A DNA stretch of 34,703 nucleotides from CBFIDE01 sp965661265 (GCA_965661265.1 CBFIDE010000021.1:1-34703), one strand, 5' to 3'; counted from the first letter of the stretch, positions 15,424 through 23,877 are shown. The notes: a model not told the origin generated them from the letters alone. Translations and numbers: made by a program.

Positions 15424-17358
15424 ATGATAGATATTATCTTACCTGACGGTAGTGAAAAAAGTTATGAAGACGGCAGCTCAGCCTTTGATGTTGCTATGAG
15501 TATAAGTAGCGGCTTAGCACGTAATGTATTGTCCGCAAGCTTAAATGGTCAGACCATTGAAGTTATGGACCCTTTAAAAGAGGGTGGTCATTTAGTATTG
15601 TACACATGGAAAGATGATGAAGGAAAGAAAGCTTTTTGGCACTCTTCTGCTCACCTTTTAGCTCAAACGCTTGAAGAATTATATCCTAATATCAAATTAA
15701 CAATTGGCCCAGCCATTGAGAACGGATTCTATTACGATGTTGATTTAGGTGAAGATACTCTTAGCGACAAGGATTTTGAGCGTATTGAGAAAAAAATGAT
15801 TGAAAACGCTCGTCAGAAATTTGTATTTAAGCTTAGAGAGGTGAGTAAAGCCGATGCCTTATCTATGTATATAAGCAATGAATTTAAGACAGAATTGATC
15901 TCAAATCTTACCGATGGAGAAATCACTTTTTGTGACCACGGAAACTTTACCGATTTATGTAGGGGTGGACATATACCAAATACATCTTTCATTAAGGCTG
16001 TAAAAGTCTTAAAAGTTTCAGGTGCATATTGGAGAGGAAATGAGCATAATCCACAGCTTACTAGGGTCTATGGAATATCTTTCCCTAAAGCAAGTGAGTT
16101 AACAGAATATCTTAATTTACTTGAAGAAGCAAAGAAAAGAGATCACAGAAAATTAGGTAAAGAGCTTGGTTTATTTACTTTCTCACAAAAGGTAGGTCAA
16201 GGTTTACCTTTATGGTTACCAAAAGGAGCCGCTTTACGCGATAGCTTGGAGCAGTTCCTTAGAAAGGCCCAAAAGGCTTCTGGCTATGAGCAAGTGATAA
16301 CTCCGCATATTGGCAATAAAGAGCTGTATGTAACCAGTGGTCACTATGCAAAATACGGCAAGGATAGCTTTCAACCTATCAACACACCTGAAGAGGGAGA
16401 AGAATATCTTTTAAAGCCTATGAATTGCCCGCATCACTGCGAAATTTATAAGGCAGCACCAAGATCATATAAAGACCTACCCCTTCGTTTTGCAGAATTT
16501 GGAACAGTTTACAGATATGAGCAAAGTGGAGAACTTCATGGATTAACAAGAGTAAGAGCATTTACTCAGGATGACGCACATTTATTCTGTATGCCAGATC
16601 AGTTGAAAGATGAGTTTAAAAAGGTAATTGATTTAGTACTTTATATTTTCAAAACTCTTGATTTTCATGAGTTTACAGCTCAAGTATCCTTGAGAGATCC
16701 TGAGGACTCTAGTAAGTATATTGGTAGCGATGAAAACTGGGAAAAGGCAGAAAATGCAATCAAGGAGGCTGTGGCCGAAAAAGATCTTGATTATGTTATA
16801 GAATATGGCGAGGCGGCCTTTTATGGACCAAAGTTAGACTTCATGGTTAAGGATGCTTTAGGAAGAAAATGGCAGTTAGGAACGATCCAAGTAGACTATA
16901 ATTTGCCAGAACGCTTTGAATTAGAGTATAAAGGTTCTGATAATGAAATGCATAGACCGGTAATGATACACCGTGCACCCTTTGGTAGCATGGAGCGCTT
17001 TGTTGCAGTCCTGCTGGAGCATTGCGGAGGAAATTTCCCTCTTTGGCTTACGCCAGATCAGATCATCATTTTACCTATTTCAGAGAAGTATGTAGACTAT
17101 GCTCAAAAAGTTTCTAGTTTGCTTAAAAATTACGACCTTCGCACGCTTGTTGACGAACGCAACGAGAAAACTGGTCGAAAGATCCGTGATGCTGAAATGA
17201 GTAAAGTTCCTTTTATGTTAATCGTAGGAGAGCAAGAATTTGAAAATCAAACTGTTTCAGTGAGACGTCACGGTGAAGGAGACAAAGGGACAATGACTAT
17301 AGAAGCTTTTGCAGATTTAGTAAACAGTGCAGTTGCCGAAGAGTTAGCAGATAAATAA
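15424..17358 (+). CDS. thrS: Threonyl-tRNA synthetase (ThrS)
   Basis: ThrS charges tRNA-Thr. The 644 residues hold all expected domains: an N-terminal TGS domain (about 1-60); the editing domain with HxxxH at His73/His77 and CxxxH at Cys179/His183; the class II catalytic core with MNCPHHCEIY, RYEQSGELHGLTRVRAF and the zinc-binding Cys/His/His set; and the C-terminal anticodon-binding domain (VDERNEKTGRKIRDAEMSKV). It is the first gene of the translation operon, followed after about 24 bases by infC. Nothing is missing or shifted. The 25-base leader is too short for a T-box, consistent with the phylum. Confidence 0.98.
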   Translation: MIDIILPDGSEKSYEDGSSAFDVAMSISSGLARNVLSASLNGQTIEVMDPLKEGGHLVLYTWKDDEGKKAFWHSSAHLLAQTLEELYPNIKLTIGPAIENGFYYDVDLGEDTLSDKDFERIEKKMIENARQKFVFKLREVSKADALSMYISNEFKTELISNLTDGEITFCDHGNFTDLCRGGHIPNTSFIKAVKVLKVSGAYWRGNEHNPQLTRVYGISFPKASELTEYLNLLEEAKKRDHRKLGKELGLFTFSQKVGQGLPLWLPKGAALRDSLEQFLRKAQKASGYEQVITPHIGNKELYVTSGHYAKYGKDSFQPINTPEEGEEYLLKPMNCPHHCEIYKAAPRSYKDLPLRFAEFGTVYRYEQSGELHGLTRVRAFTQDDAHLFCMPDQLKDEFKKVIDLVLYIFKTLDFHEFTAQVSLRDPEDSSKYIGSDENWEKAENAIKEAVAEKDLDYVIEYGEAAFYGPKLDFMVKDALGRKWQLGTIQVDYNLPERFELEYKGSDNEMHRPVMIHRAPFGSMERFVAVLLEHCGGNFPLWLTPDQIIILPISEKYVDYAQKVSSLLKNYDLRTLVDERNEKTGRKIRDAEMSKVPFMLIVGEQEFENQTVSVRRHGEGDKGTMTIEAFADLVNSAVAEELADK

Positions 17359-17381
17359 GTTTTAATTAAAAAGTAGAAACA

Positions 17382-17942
17382 CTGGCTAAGAGATTTAATC
17401 GTAGAGGCTATCAGCCTAGAGTCGTAGAAGAGGACAAGCATATCATTAATGAAAAGATACGCTTCCCTAAGTTAAGAATAGTAGGAGAAAACATTGATGA
17501 ACAAGGTGTCTATGCTACTGATGTTGTTTTAAAGATTGCAAAAGATCAAGGTTATGATCTTGTAGTAATTACTGAAAAGGCAGATCCTCCTGTAGCCAAG
17601 ATAATTGACTATAAGAAGTTTCTTTACGACCAGAAGAAAAAACAAAAGGAGATTACCCAAAAGGCTCAAAAAACTGTTATCAAGGAAATTCGTTTCGGAC
17701 CTAATACAGATGAGCATGATTACGAGTTTAAAAAGAAACATGCCCTTAAGTTTTTAGAAGAGGGAAGTAAGCTTAAAGCATACGTATTCTTTAAAGGTAG
17801 ATCCATAGTTTTTAAAGATCAAGGAGAAATCCTTCTTCTTAAGCTAGCACAAGAGCTGGAAGATGTCGGTAAAGTTGAAAGCATGCCGAAATTAGAAGGT
17901 AAAAGAATGATAATGATGATGGCTCCTAAAAAAGCCAAATAA
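17382..17942 (+). CDS. infC: Translation initiation factor IF-3 (InfC), probable CTG start
   Basis: IF-3 binds the 30S subunit and rejects wrong start codons. The 186-residue product from CTG at 17382 reads MAKRFNRRGYQPRVVEEDKH, then INEKIRFPKLRIVGENIDEQ at the N-terminal domain and KEIRFGPNTDEHDYEFKKKH plus FKGRSIVFKDQGE in the C-terminal domain, giving a full-length protein. Between the upstream in-frame stop (TAA at 17367-17369) and this codon there are only AAA, GTA, GAA and ACA, so CTG is the only near-cognate start that keeps the whole conserved N-terminus. Rare infC start codons are known to give IF-3 feedback control over its own synthesis (AUU in E. coli). The gene sits between thrS and rpmI as in many bacteria. 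Confidence 0.93.
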   Translation: MAKRFNRRGYQPRVVEEDKHIINEKIRFPKLRIVGENIDEQGVYATDVVLKIAKDQGYDLVVITEKADPPVAKIIDYKKFLYDQKKKQKEITQKAQKTVIKEIRFGPNTDEHDYEFKKKHALKFLEEGSKLKAYVFFKGRSIVFKDQGEILLLKLAQELEDVGKVESMPKLEGKRMIMMMAPKKAK

Positions 17943-17977
17943 TATAAAGATTTTAAGAACACCCAAAGCGAATAGAA

Positions 17978-18172
17978 ATGCCAAAAATGAAGACAAAATC
18001 CAGTGCCAAGAAGCGTTTTAAGCTGACTGGATCTGGTAAGATCAAAAGAAAGCACGCTTTTAAGAGTCACATTCTTACTAAGAAGACGACGAAGCAAAAG
18101 CGTAATCTAACTCATGCCACTTTAGTAGCAAGAGCAGATGAAGCAAGTATCAAGAAACAATTATGTATCTGA
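17978..18172 (+). CDS. rpmI: 50S ribosomal protein L35 (RpmI)
   Basis: This is ribosomal protein L35, 64 residues, beginning MPKMKTKSSAKKRFKLTGSG and very rich in Lys and Arg. It follows infC by 35 bases and precedes rplT, the standard order. The start ATG at 17978 directly precedes the conserved PKMKTKSSAKKRF segment. The only unusual point is the relatively long 85-base gap before rplT. Confidence 0.98.
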   Translation: MPKMKTKSSAKKRFKLTGSGKIKRKHAFKSHILTKKTTKQKRNLTHATLVARADEASIKKQLCI

Positions 18173-18257
18173 TACATTAGAGTTTATTTAATTAACCCTG
18201 TGTTTCGGCCCCTAAGAGTAATAAATTATTACCGCCGCTCACAAAAAAATTATTATT

Positions 18258-18602
18258 ATGCCAAGATCAGTAAATTCTGTAGCGTCAAGAGCGCGTAGAA
18301 AAAAGGTAATGAAGCAAGCCAAGGGCTACTTCGGACGCCGTAAAAATGTATGGACTGTAGCTAAAAATGCCGTTGAAAAGGCGATGGTTTATAGCTATAG
18401 AGACCGTAAAAATAAGAAGAGAAATTTCCGTGCACTATGGATTCAGCGTATTAATGCTGGAGCCCGTGAACATGGTATGTCCTACTCAGCTTTTATGGGT
18501 AAGCTTAATGCTAGTGGAATTGATTTAAATAGAAAGGTGTTAGCCGATCTAGCAATGAATCATCCAGAAGCTTTTAAAGCTGTTATTGAAAAGTTAAAAT
18601 AA
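18258..18602 (+). CDS. rplT: 50S ribosomal protein L20 (RplT)
   Basis: This is ribosomal protein L20, 114 residues, starting MPRSVNSVASRARRKKVMKQ and containing GYFGRRKNVWTVAKNAVEKA and RDRKNKKRNFRALWIQRINA, the rRNA-binding long helix and globular domain. L20 binds 23S rRNA early in assembly and in several bacteria represses its own operon through an mRNA site. Here the only candidate location within the operon is the gap before it or the thrS/infC boundary, and I cannot show a mimic. A strong terminator follows at 18626-18654. Confidence 0.98.
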   Translation: MPRSVNSVASRARRKKVMKQAKGYFGRRKNVWTVAKNAVEKAMVYSYRDRKNKKRNFRALWIQRINAGAREHGMSYSAFMGKLNASGIDLNRKVLADLAMNHPEAFKAVIEKLK

Positions 18603-18625
18603 ATCTCATTGTGTTCTTAATATTT

Positions 18626-18654
18626 AAAACCCCGAATCGCTTCGGGGTTTTTTA
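18626..18654. terminator. Bidirectional intrinsic terminator after rplT
   Basis: An 11-base perfect stem (18626-18636 with 18641-18651) with CCCCG pairing to CGGGG, a TCGC tetraloop and flanking A and T tracts forms a classic terminator usable in both directions. It lies between the convergent rplT and ABC ATPase genes, and its last bases coincide with the ATPase stop codon at 18652-18654. Confidence 0.92.
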
Positions 18655-19611
18655 TTGCCCTAAATTATAGCTCCCTCCTACTTCTAGCCTTTTAGCATGA
18701 GTAGAATCAACACTGCACTTTATAATAGCTCCACTAATAGAACTCTTGAAACTCAATATATAATGAGTGCCACAAAACTCTATATTTTTCAATTGAGCCT
18801 TCAAACCATCCTTTTTCAGCAATACGCTAGAAGGTCTGACTAAATCAGAAGAATTAAAATAGGCGCTATCCTCGTGGTCTAATTCATTGATCAGACCAAA
18901 CAATCTTGCCACACTCAAACTTTTAGGTCTCGAATAGATTTCTGTAGGACTTCCTTTTTGAACCAATTTACCTCTTTGCATTACTGCGATAGAGTCGCAT
19001 ATAGATAACATATCATTAGGGTCATGGGTGACAATAATCATTGCATCAAAAGGCCGTTCTTCCTTGAGCCATTCCATCAATCTATTTCTTAACCCAAAAT
19101 CTAAATGGCTAAAGGGCTCATCAAGGAGTAATAAGGAAGTATTTGCAGCTAAGGCTGATCCAATGGCAATACGTTGCATTTGCCCACCACTAAGGTGGTT
19201 TACCTTTTTTGTACCGATTCTGCCCAATGATAATATTTCCTTCAATGCTTTTAATCGGCGAGCTTTGGCTGCATTACTCAGACCCTTTGTAAAACGCAAA
19301 AGGTTCTCATCAACAGTTTTAAAGAGATCTAAATCTAAATGCTGATCCACTAATAAAACCCTTTCATGCTTGTGTAAAAGACTATTAATTCCAGAAGTAT
19401 GTTCAGCCCCATCTAAAAGGAATGAACGCGCCTGATACTGATACTTCCCGGCAATTGCTTTTAGTAAAGTGGTTTTACCTGATCCAGACTCCCCCACCAA
19501 ACCCATAATCGAATCTTTTTCTAGGTCCAAACTTAAATTAGTTAGGACTTTAGAATTACCAAAAGAAAAATTAATTCCTTTGATAGACAGATACTTAATA
19601 CTTTTTTTCAT
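18652..19611 (-). CDS. ABC transporter ATP-binding protein (PotA/FbpC-like), no permease nearby
   Basis: This is a 319-residue ABC ATPase. Walker A GESGSGKT is at residues 40-47, the Q-loop Gln at 90, signature LSGGQ at 140-144, Walker B LLLLDEP ends at 166, the D-loop SHLD follows and the switch His is at 196 (THDPND). Residues from about 235 form a small C-terminal domain like the TOBE/MOP fold of importers for polyamines, iron or other anions. The subfamily therefore looks like an import ATPase. No permease or binding protein is adjacent, so its partner or substrate is unknown. The start ATG at 19611 lies 71 bases from the divergent lipoprotein relic. The stop overlaps the shared terminator. 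Confidence 0.88.
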   Translation of the reverse strand: MKKSIKYLSIKGINFSFGNSKVLTNLSLDLEKDSIMGLVGESGSGKTTLLKAIAGKYQYQARSFLLDGAEHTSGINSLLHKHERVLLVDQHLDLDLFKTVDENLLRFTKGLSNAAKARRLKALKEILSLGRIGTKKVNHLSGGQMQRIAIGSALAANTSLLLLDEPFSHLDFGLRNRLMEWLKEERPFDAMIIVTHDPNDMLSICDSIAVMQRGKLVQKGSPTEIYSRPKSLSVARLFGLINELDHEDSAYFNSSDLVRPSSVLLKKDGLKAQLKNIEFCGTHYILSFKSSISGAIIKCSVDSTHAKRLEVGGSYNLGQ

Positions 19612-19682
19612 CAGCGCAAACTATTTTGTTTAACCTTTCGTGTATAACATTGAACAAAATAATAATTTAAATTAGTACTCAA

Positions 19683-19814
19683 ATGAAACATTTATTTTTC
19701 AAACTATCAGCTGTTTTAATAGCAAGTACATTATTATTCACTTCATGTGATGAGGATGATAAGGATCCTGTTGTTACTCCTCCAATGCAGTTAACGGTGT
19801 CATGCATGGTCTAG
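19683..19814 (+). pseudogene. Truncated lipoprotein-like ORF (probable gene remnant)
   Basis: The 43-codon ORF encodes MKHLFFKLSAVLIASTLLFT followed by SCDEDDKDPVV, a typical Bacteroidota lipoprotein signal peptide with a lipobox Cys and an acidic sorting tail. It stops at TAG (19812-19814). One base earlier the adjacent frame continues as NAVNGVMHGLDKVVLPQ before its own stop, and a single A inserted at the CCA/ATG junction would join the two frames. I read this as the 5' end of a lipoprotein gene that has lost its body. An alternative is a real tiny lipoprotein. The terminator at 19963-20002 follows. Confidence 0.5.
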
Positions 19815-19837
19815 ATAAAGTTGTATTACCACAATAA

Positions 19838-19928
19838 ATTACAGTGTACCAAACCTTTCATACAATTGTTACGTTATTCAGATAACAAAGGCAATAAATC
19901 TAGAATGGTCTAGTTATTGTACTGTAAT
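19838..19928 (+). other. Fold-prone non-coding stretch, possible structured RNA
   Basis: Eight-base complementary arms (19838-19845 with 19921-19928) enclose two small hairpins: GTTAT/ATAAC at 19873-19877 and 19882-19886, and CTAGA/TCTAG at 19900-19904 and 19909-19913. The layout would be a three-way junction followed by a terminator. All stems are AT-rich and short, so this is a weak candidate that only comparison with relatives could confirm. Confidence 0.25.
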
Positions 19929-19962
19929 AAGAGATTAAAATTTTGTTTGGTTGGTTGAAGGT

Positions 19963-20002
19963 CCGGCAGGTCAATTTCTATTGATTTGCCGGCTTTTTTT
20001 TT
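19963..20002 (+). terminator. Strong intrinsic terminator (plus strand)
   Basis: A 13-base stem (19963-19975 with 19980-19992, two G-T wobbles) with a 4-base loop is followed by C and nine T residues. It ends a plus-strand transcript from the lipoprotein remnant region. The patatin gene on the other strand ends at 20006, just beyond. Confidence 0.88.
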
Positions 20003-20005
20003 GCT

Positions 20006-22210
20006 TCAATTCAATAATTCCTGTAATCTTTTCTTTTCAGATTGATTCCTATTTCCTTCCCAGGCCTTATTTATTTGATTCTTTTCTCTTTGCGTTAAAT
20101 GCCAACTTAATGATAAAGCTCCTTGGGTCTCCAACAGATTAAACCTGACTAAATCAATCTCTAAGCCTTCTAATTCATCACTGAGCTCCATTAAAAAGGC
20201 CTTATTGTATATCTGCAGGTTCGAAAAACTCTCTATGACTCCAGAAATTGGCTTAATAATCCTATCCGACATTTTATTCTCAAAGTCTTTAATCTCTAAA
20301 GCTTCTTTTCGGCTGGCCATTAGTTGAACAATAACTACTCCCGAAGTATTTTCTTTTAACCATGATTCCATCGCCAATATATACTTCAAGCCTAATTCAA
20401 AGCCTTCATTATCTCTTACTCCTGCATCTATCAACTCCATACTGGGCTCAGATGGCAGATTCACTAGAGGAGTGATATATGGAAAGCTTGCACTCATTCT
20501 TAAGGCCGTTAAAAAACTTAATGAATCCGCAGACTGTTCTTGAAAATATCTACTAAACTCAATTGCGTCTATTGTCCTTTGAGTAGATACTCCACTATAG
20601 GGTTGAGATGAGCATAAGAAGGATAAAGGTGTTGGAGAAATAATTAACTTCCTTCCATCCCCAATAATAGATGGCGACAATACCATTAAGGGTATTTCAG
20701 AGGATTCTTCTAAACTAGAAAATTCAAAAAGTCTTTTATTTAAAACTCCTTTGGTATTAACATTAAGCTGTTGATCAAAGGCAATACCTCTGTCGATAGA
20801 ATAATCCTTTTGGGCAAAAGTGTAATCGCGAAAGCGAAAAAACAAATCATTAACTGCCAAGTTAAATGCAATAGGGTTTAGGAGATCTTGCGATAAATTA
20901 GAAATTGATTGCTCCCATTCAATGCTATCTGAGCTAGCCGCATATCTTAACTGTCTATAATAGGCCGCTCCTAGCATTCCACCAGAAGAACCGGAAATAA
21001 ACTGTAAAGATTGACTAAAATCTTCTCCTATTTCTTTCTCGAGCTCACTCAATACTTTTAAGGCCCATACTCCACTTCTTAATCCACCACCACTCAGGTT
21101 GAGCACAATCAACTTAGGCTTCTTGCCATTCTTAGTCTTTTGTTTTCTTAACCATTTATCCAAAATAAGCTCTGCTTGCTTTTTATCATTTAACAGTATG
21201 CTGTCGGTATTAATGGTTTCTATCTCCTTTTGCGAATATTCTTTTAATACCGAATAATCCATACCTGGGGCGTAGTACCACGTTTTAAAGAATTCTTTCC
21301 CAGAGAAATGATTCAAAAGGAAAATAACTACAATCCCAACAGACAAGGTCCATGTTTTTAAGCGTGTATAGACAGCACCGGTTATCATTAAGTAGAGGGA
21401 GAAAATCAAAAATATACTCGCAGCCGCTGGAATTATAAAAAATGAGCTCCCCCCTACAGCTGCTAAAACCAGAATTAAGATAAAGAGTAAAGTAAAAAAA
21501 AGTGAGGCGCTACCGTGGTGTTGCTGAAAAGTTTCTAATACAGAGTCTTTTGAATAGTGGGTAGCCTTTCTTGCAAGTTTGGTAGAAAAAAGTCCGCTCA
21601 GATAATGGTTGACACCGCTAGGATGCATTTCTTCATCAATAAGCTTATTATCCTTCTTCATAATGCTACCCATTGACTTTCCTTGCTCTGTCTTTTTTTG
21701 ATTAATTGTACTCAAAAAGTACGTCAAGCTAATACTGATCATTACAAATGCTCCAAGAAAAAGCCCTAAAAGATTAATAAGTATCAAACCAATAGAGATT
21801 CCTTCTTCTAATTGAAAATCAAAGGAATAGAACAAATACACAAGAAAAAATACTGCAGGTATAATGCTATTATTTAAGCTGAATTTCCAGAGGGGTCTAT
21901 CTAAAGTTGCTAAAAAGGTATATCGATAGCTATAATAGATATAGCTGCTTATGTGGAAACTCATAATGAAGAGCCCCATGCTAAGTCCGACAATGAAATA
22001 ACTAAAGAAGCTTACTTTTCCCAGATACTCAGGAGCAAGAAATAGGTATTGCAAGCCATAGTCACCTCCAAGTTTTCCTAGAAGAAAAGAGAAAATTAAT
22101 AGCCAAAAAATTATAAGAATATAGCTTCTTCTGAAATGCAGAAAAAGAAGTCTTAAAGGAAAGAATCCTTTAAAAAAATACCATAAATCCTTAATTCTTT
22201 GGAATAACAT
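20006..22210 (-). CDS. Membrane-anchored patatin-like phospholipase
   Basis: This is a 734-residue protein with about eight hydrophobic segments in its first 300 residues and a patatin-type lipase domain from about 365 to 690. The oxyanion-hole motif is SGGGLRSG (residues 373-380), the nucleophile elbow is GSSGG with Ser409, and the catalytic aspartate is Asp595 in IDAGVRDNEG. All parts of a Ser-Asp dyad are thus present. Family members hydrolyse acyl esters of phospholipids; the substrate here is unknown. The combination with a long multi-helix N-terminal region is less common than secreted or single-anchor patatins. The gene overlaps the DinB-like gene by 20 bases and ends an apparent three-gene unit with the OmpA-repeat gene. 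Confidence 0.86.
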   Translation of the reverse strand: MLFQRIKDLWYFFKGFFPLRLLFLHFRRSYILIIFWLLIFSFLLGKLGGDYGLQYLFLAPEYLGKVSFFSYFIVGLSMGLFIMSFHISSYIYYSYRYTFLATLDRPLWKFSLNNSIIPAVFFLVYLFYSFDFQLEEGISIGLILINLLGLFLGAFVMISISLTYFLSTINQKKTEQGKSMGSIMKKDNKLIDEEMHPSGVNHYLSGLFSTKLARKATHYSKDSVLETFQQHHGSASLFFTLLFILILVLAAVGGSSFFIIPAAASIFLIFSLYLMITGAVYTRLKTWTLSVGIVVIFLLNHFSGKEFFKTWYYAPGMDYSVLKEYSQKEIETINTDSILLNDKKQAELILDKWLRKQKTKNGKKPKLIVLNLSGGGLRSGVWALKVLSELEKEIGEDFSQSLQFISGSSGGMLGAAYYRQLRYAASSDSIEWEQSISNLSQDLLNPIAFNLAVNDLFFRFRDYTFAQKDYSIDRGIAFDQQLNVNTKGVLNKRLFEFSSLEESSEIPLMVLSPSIIGDGRKLIISPTPLSFLCSSQPYSGVSTQRTIDAIEFSRYFQEQSADSLSFLTALRMSASFPYITPLVNLPSEPSMELIDAGVRDNEGFELGLKYILAMESWLKENTSGVVIVQLMASRKEALEIKDFENKMSDRIIKPISGVIESFSNLQIYNKAFLMELSDELEGLEIDLVRFNLLETQGALSLSWHLTQREKNQINKAWEGNRNQSEKKRLQELLN

Positions 22211-22664
22211 CTATGAGTTCAAATTGAGTAAAATGATGTTTTATATGCTTTTGATGCATGTCCTTCCATTGATTTGCGTTTAATAAACCAAAATTTGGAT
22301 GAGCTGCTTTATAATCTTCATTATCGTCTAAAAAATGTAAAGCCTTAGTCAAAGATTCTATAAATCTAAGCTTTAGCTCTTCCCATTCAGCATCAACAAT
22401 AGGACTAACTTGACTGAACATTTCAGGCATTGCAGCACCCTTAACAAAAAGTCTATCTGTTTGAAGAAAGGCCTGAAAAGCAGGAATCTTATCTACCGGT
22501 GTAAGAATATCTGTTTTAAGACCCATAATAGAAATGTCAAATGCGATTCTTAAATGATCTAACATTTGATAAGCAGACATTGAGCCCCAAATTGGCTTGG
22601 CATGAGAGTCTAAATCTCTTAATAAATAAGGTACTTCAACTCTTAAAAAATAATCTCTAGTCAT
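22191..22664 (-). CDS. DinB-superfamily / DUF1569-like protein
   Basis: This is a 157-residue, mostly helical soluble protein. The segments WGSMSAYQMLDHLRIAFDIS near residue 26 and WKDMHQKHIKHHFTQFELID near the C-terminus contain the spaced histidines that form the metal site of DinB-like four-helix bundles; the HIKHHFTQF ending is typical of DUF1569. Family functions range from thiol-dependent transferases to unknown. It overlaps the OmpA-repeat gene by 8 bases and the patatin gene by 20 bases, so the three are likely translated together. No specific reaction can be assigned. Confidence 0.78.
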   Translation of the reverse strand: MTRDYFLRVEVPYLLRDLDSHAKPIWGSMSAYQMLDHLRIAFDISIMGLKTDILTPVDKIPAFQAFLQTDRLFVKGAAMPEMFSQVSPIVDAEWEELKLRFIESLTKALHFLDDNEDYKAAHPNFGLLNANQWKDMHQKHIKHHFTQFELIDVIPKN

Positions 22665-23793
22665 TTTCAGTAATCTTAATTAGAATATAGTTCTTATTAT
22701 CGGAAGTTGGTAAGCCCATGGTATTTTCCTTTTTACCAACGCTAAACTTGTCTTTTGATACGCCAAACCCAAGGAGCACTCTTTCAACACCTTTTGCTCT
22801 CTGAGCACTTAATCTAGTATCACTGATGGTATTAATAACAGTAAGCTCGTAGAACAAGCCTGCACTTTCAATCATTGAGTTAGAGAGCAGATCGAGCATA
22901 AAATCACCACTAGGAGTTAATTTGGTCTTCTTTGGAAAAAAAGAAATGTCTAATAATTGTGTCCTTATTATAACTGAATAATCGTTGAGTGTGGTATCTA
23001 CTCTTTTATCAGAATTGGAAATAACTGTCAGCTCTACCCTCCTATTCAATTCTCTTTCTCTAGGTGTTTTCTCTGGGAAAAGAGGCTTCTTATTACCAAA
23101 GCCTTTGGTTTCTAGCCTAGATTTATCTATTCCATTATTAATTAAAAAATAATAGACCATATCAGCTCTTTCTTCTGATAATACTAGGTCATTACTACAG
23201 CAAACATGACCGTCCACCCTAAGCTTTAAATCTGGATTTCTTAGCATTAACAGAAGTGCATCTTTAAGTCCTGGAATGCTTGAGGCAATAGGTATAGGTT
23301 GATTGCCTACAAAAATCAAACCCGGAATCCTGAGCTTATCCTTTGCCTTCAGGTCTAAATTATAAATAGGAACTTCCCTCTGAGGCAAGAGCAATGGGTC
23401 AATCTCTAAAACAATTTCTACTCGTCTGTTCCTATAAAACTCCTCCACCTTTGAAGTATACTTAGGTCGCTCCTCTCCATAAAAATCAGTCTTGACGATA
23501 ATAGGATCTACCCCTTTAGAAACCAAGTATTCTAAAGAAGAAAGAACTCTATTCTTGCTTAGTCTTCTGTTATATTCTATACTTGCTGATGTATCGGTAT
23601 GCCCATAAATATAAATGGCTTTTAGGCTTGCAGGCGGATAATAATATAGAGCACTATCAATTCTCATTTTCTGAGACTTTTCTAGTCTATAGGAGTCTAA
23701 GGAAAAGAGGATTTCATACAATAAGCTATCGGCCTGAGCCGATACTCCCATAAAGGAAAGTGCAAAACAAACACTAAGGATTAATCTTTTCAA
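22657..23793 (-). CDS. Secreted protein with three tandem OmpA-like domains
   Basis: This is a 378-residue protein with a signal peptide (MKRLILSVCFALSFMGVSAQ). Two recognisable OmpA C-terminal domains span about 27-131 (GHTDTSASIEYNRRLSKNR, ending RNRRVEI) and 155-260 (GHVCCSNDLVLSEERAD, ending LNRRVEL). A more diverged third segment runs about 278-355 (SFFPKKTKLTPSG and RLSAQRAKGVERVL). OmpA domains bind diaminopimelate in peptidoglycan through an Asp and an Arg. Domain 1 keeps both (Asp67, Arg82), domain 2 has Cys198 where Asp is expected, and domain 3 keeps only the Arg-type position. There is no beta-barrel. The gene is first in the unit with DinB-like and patatin genes. Confidence 0.85.
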   Translation of the reverse strand: MKRLILSVCFALSFMGVSAQADSLLYEILFSLDSYRLEKSQKMRIDSALYYYPPASLKAIYIYGHTDTSASIEYNRRLSKNRVLSSLEYLVSKGVDPIIVKTDFYGEERPKYTSKVEEFYRNRRVEIVLEIDPLLLPQREVPIYNLDLKAKDKLRIPGLIFVGNQPIPIASSIPGLKDALLLMLRNPDLKLRVDGHVCCSNDLVLSEERADMVYYFLINNGIDKSRLETKGFGNKKPLFPEKTPRERELNRRVELTVISNSDKRVDTTLNDYSVIIRTQLLDISFFPKKTKLTPSGDFMLDLLSNSMIESAGLFYELTVINTISDTRLSAQRAKGVERVLLGFGVSKDKFSVGKKENTMGLPTSDNKNYILIKITEND

Positions 23794-23877
23794 TCTTCTC
23801 TAATTCTATGTAAATCTAATAAATGTAATCATGGGTTTCTCTAATCTCAAGAATAGTTATTTGAAGTATCTAGAAAC

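Noticed and set aside
18218..18232. Near-palindrome GTAATAA-A-TTATTAC between rpmI and rplT as an L20 control site
   Set aside because: The stem is AT-only at its core with almost no loop, and I cannot match it to the 23S rRNA site that L20 binds.
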